From positions 46,806,745-46,870,744 of the forward strand of contig CM075102.1 of the NCBI GenBank assembly GCA_037576195.1: a stretch of 64,000 nt of DNA, given 5' to 3'. The notes below the pieces were generated by a model. The model searched no databases and was not told the DNA's origin. It worked only from the letters and a program-made list of their open reading frames with translations. This DNA is from Phytoseiulus persimilis (Eukaryota; Arthropoda; Arachnida; Mesostigmata; Phytoseiidae). Both the position numbers and the translations under genes were made by a program. Positions 62,642 to 64,000 of this stretch are shown in pieces (positions within the stretch are counted from its first letter, which is position 1; each line of letters opens with the position of its first letter).

Positions 62642-62653
62642 GCCGCCATATTG
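62642..62653 (+). promoter_or_regulatory. YY1/Pho-like GCCGCCATATTG motif
   Basis: Near-exact match to the GCCGCCATnTTG promoter motif of many metazoan housekeeping genes, in a locally GC-rich patch. A second GCAGCCATGTT-like match lies 50 bp upstream. No gene start was identified beside it, so its role is unknown. Confidence 0.3.
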
Positions 62654-63135
62654 CAAACTCCCTCTTCGGCAAACGGAATTTCGCCTCTCGAACAACTCAA
62701 AGACGAACAGCCAGTGGTCGAGCAGAAGGAGAACAAGAAGCTCTCAACTCGAAACTCAGGAGTGTTCCCTCTGTGGAGGCGAGCTGTGAACGAGAAGCTT
62801 CGCGATACGCGGACCAGAATTACAGCGTCAAATGAATGATCACGAACTCACGAATCTATGAGTGGTCATGTTTCTTTTCCTACCGATAGCTATCGTTGGG
62901 AGTGACTAGTGATAATGCGATCCACGAATCCTAGATACCAGCGTCATATCGCAGAATGTGCCCCGCGTCGCAGACCTGAATACGCAATGTCAGTGTTTCG
63001 AAATTCATGTTTCTCGAACGAGTCTTGATTCTTCCGGCAACGAGTGGAGAATGTGTCATATGTCGAGACGTTTTCCCCCGATTCCCCCCGGTGACGGAAA
63101 AACGACGAATACCCTCTCGAACGTCATTGTGGAGC

Positions 63136-63141
63136 TTTATT
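63136..63141 (-). promoter_or_regulatory. HDDC3: Polyadenylation signal AATAAA for MESH1
   Basis: The plus strand reads TTTATT, placing AATAAA on the minus strand about 40 nt after the TGA at 63182-63184. This implies a very short 3' UTR. Confidence 0.65.
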
Positions 63142-63181
63142 CTTACGCACGGCGAGCCCAGCCGGAGACGCCTGAACAGGT

Positions 63182-64000
63182 TCACTTTTTAGCCGAGTGA
63201 GCGTTCAGAAGCTTTTGAACTCGTTCTTCCAGCTTTGGACACTCCCCTGTCTTACAGTTTGAAATAACTTTCTGTGCCCACTCGAAATATGCATCCACGC
63301 GATCTACAGTCCAACCCTGAAATCGTTTCGAGAATCTCATCAGACGGCAAGAGCTGCTCAACGATTTCTCAGCTGATCGATCCTTCTGAATTCCGGAAGG
63401 GCTCCATGCTCGAGAACTCACCTGCGGTGTAGCTCTATTGAGGTCCTCGAGGTTGTACAGCTTATCGGCTAATTTGATGAGTTTCGCTTTCGGACTTGAA
63501 TGAAGTGCGTGTTCAATTTGCAGCTCCTTACGCCTAGCCTTCGGCAGAGTTTTGTCGTCGCTGACCTACATGGGAAGGAAACCTATGCAATTCTCGACTG
63601 TTACAAGTTTCAATGATTCCAGTCCAATGTTGACAACTGATACAGAGAGAATCGATGATGTTTGAATATTCGAACCAACCTCTCTGACGAGTGATTCTAC
63701 TTCTTGGCCGAAGTTGTCTCGGATTTCTTCGAATGTCGTGTCAGTGTCCTCCACCGTGTCGTGGAGAACGGCCGCACAGAGTAGTGCTGGGTCTGTCAAG
63801 CCGCAGTCCACCAAATGATGTGCTACACCTGAAATCAATTTTATCATCGGAATGGTCTGAGTCTCGACTATCCCCAACGATCCGGTACTATCACCGCTCA
63901 TGATTGGCATACATTCGTCTGACTTTTACCAAGTGGGTGATTGATGTACGGCGTTTCCCCATCTTTCCGTTGCTGGTTTCTGTGTTTGACCGCTGCGAAA
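63182..64000 (-). CDS. HDDC3: MESH1 (HDDC3), metazoan SpoT-like HD hydrolase; 5' end off the right edge
   Basis: Small Mn-dependent HD-family hydrolase that removes the 3'-pyrophosphate from ppGpp in vitro and is also known as a cytosolic NADPH phosphatase. Four minus-strand exons: 64000-63930 (partial), 63828-63680, 63565-63422, 63316-63182 (TGA). The frame is unbroken. The partial exon starts FAAVKHRNQQRKD and ends YINHPL, with the first metal-ligand His. The next has CAAVLHDTVEDTDTT, holding the His-Asp pair and the catalytic Glu-Asp of the hydrolase. The third has VSDDKTLPK and KLIKLADKLYNLEDLNRATP with the last metal-ligand Asp. The final exon has GWTVDRVDAYFEWAQKV. Only the first roughly 20 residues should be missing, since the human protein is 179 aa and starts shortly before FAARKHR. 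One donor is weak (GAG then GTTGGT). No synthetase domain is present, as usual for MESH1. Confidence 0.95.

Larger units (their letters stand above)
59895..63181. other. 3.3 kb between the PCTAIRE kinase and MESH1; no gene recognised
   Basis: It should include the kinase 3' UTR at its left end and the MESH1 3' end at its right. Open frames at 61232-61703 (plus) and 62447-62840 (several frames) show no family motif. An AATAAA lies at 60835-60840 and another near 61981, so either the kinase has a long 3' UTR or a further plus-strand transcript ends here. A GCCGCCATATTG motif sits at 62642-62653. Confidence 0.5.

Noticed and set aside
1-64000. CRISPR arrays, operons, ribosome binding sites, prophage or bacterial defence systems
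   Set aside because: The window is clearly intron-bearing eukaryotic DNA; no regularly spaced identical repeats or prokaryotic gene arrangement were seen.

Overview
The window is eukaryotic nuclear DNA. Protein-coding genes are split into many exons with GT-AG introns (and one clear GC-AG intron), coding density is low, and metazoan-specific gene families are present. Base composition is near 50% GC. A non-LTR retrotransposon tail at the left edge resembles elements common in ticks and mites, and very short introns (about 55-125 bp) sit next to multi-kilobase ones. I infer an arthropod, probably a mesostigmatid mite, but the species cannot be fixed from sequence alone.

Layout from left to right. 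(1) 1-1320: relics of a mariner transposon and a non-LTR retrotransposon, both on the minus strand. (2) 4752-11707, minus: an MSK/JIL-1 type dual-kinase gene (RPS6KA5-like), five coding exons. (3) 11708-24410: 12.7 kb with no confident exon. (4) 24411-41262, plus: the KH/STAR RNA-binding gene held out wings/quaking. Its 5' exons were not found. It has a candidate 21-nt microexon and a well-supported last exon. (5) 41657-45606, minus: a complete 12-exon nuclear exosome 3'-5' exonuclease gene (EXOSC10/Rrp6), tail-to-tail with HOW. (6) 46881-47952, minus: four phase-compatible exons of a protein I do not recognise. (7) 49231-59894, plus: a PCTAIRE cyclin-dependent kinase (CDK16/17/18 type) with a long first intron. 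(8) 63182-64000, minus: the 3' four exons of MESH1 (HDDC3), running off the right edge.

The genes do not form a pathway. They are a chance neighbourhood of conserved housekeeping and signalling genes: a chromatin/stress kinase, an RNA splicing and stability regulator, an RNA exosome nuclease, a neuronal/cell-cycle CDK and an alarmone/NADPH hydrolase. All exon boundaries were chosen by hand from splice sites, reading phase and remembered family alignments. Each gene model closes in frame with whole-codon totals. Between genes the most striking sequence class is a set of dispersed degenerate tetranucleotide tracts (GGCT/GGTC/GCCT-like), found only in introns and intergenic DNA.
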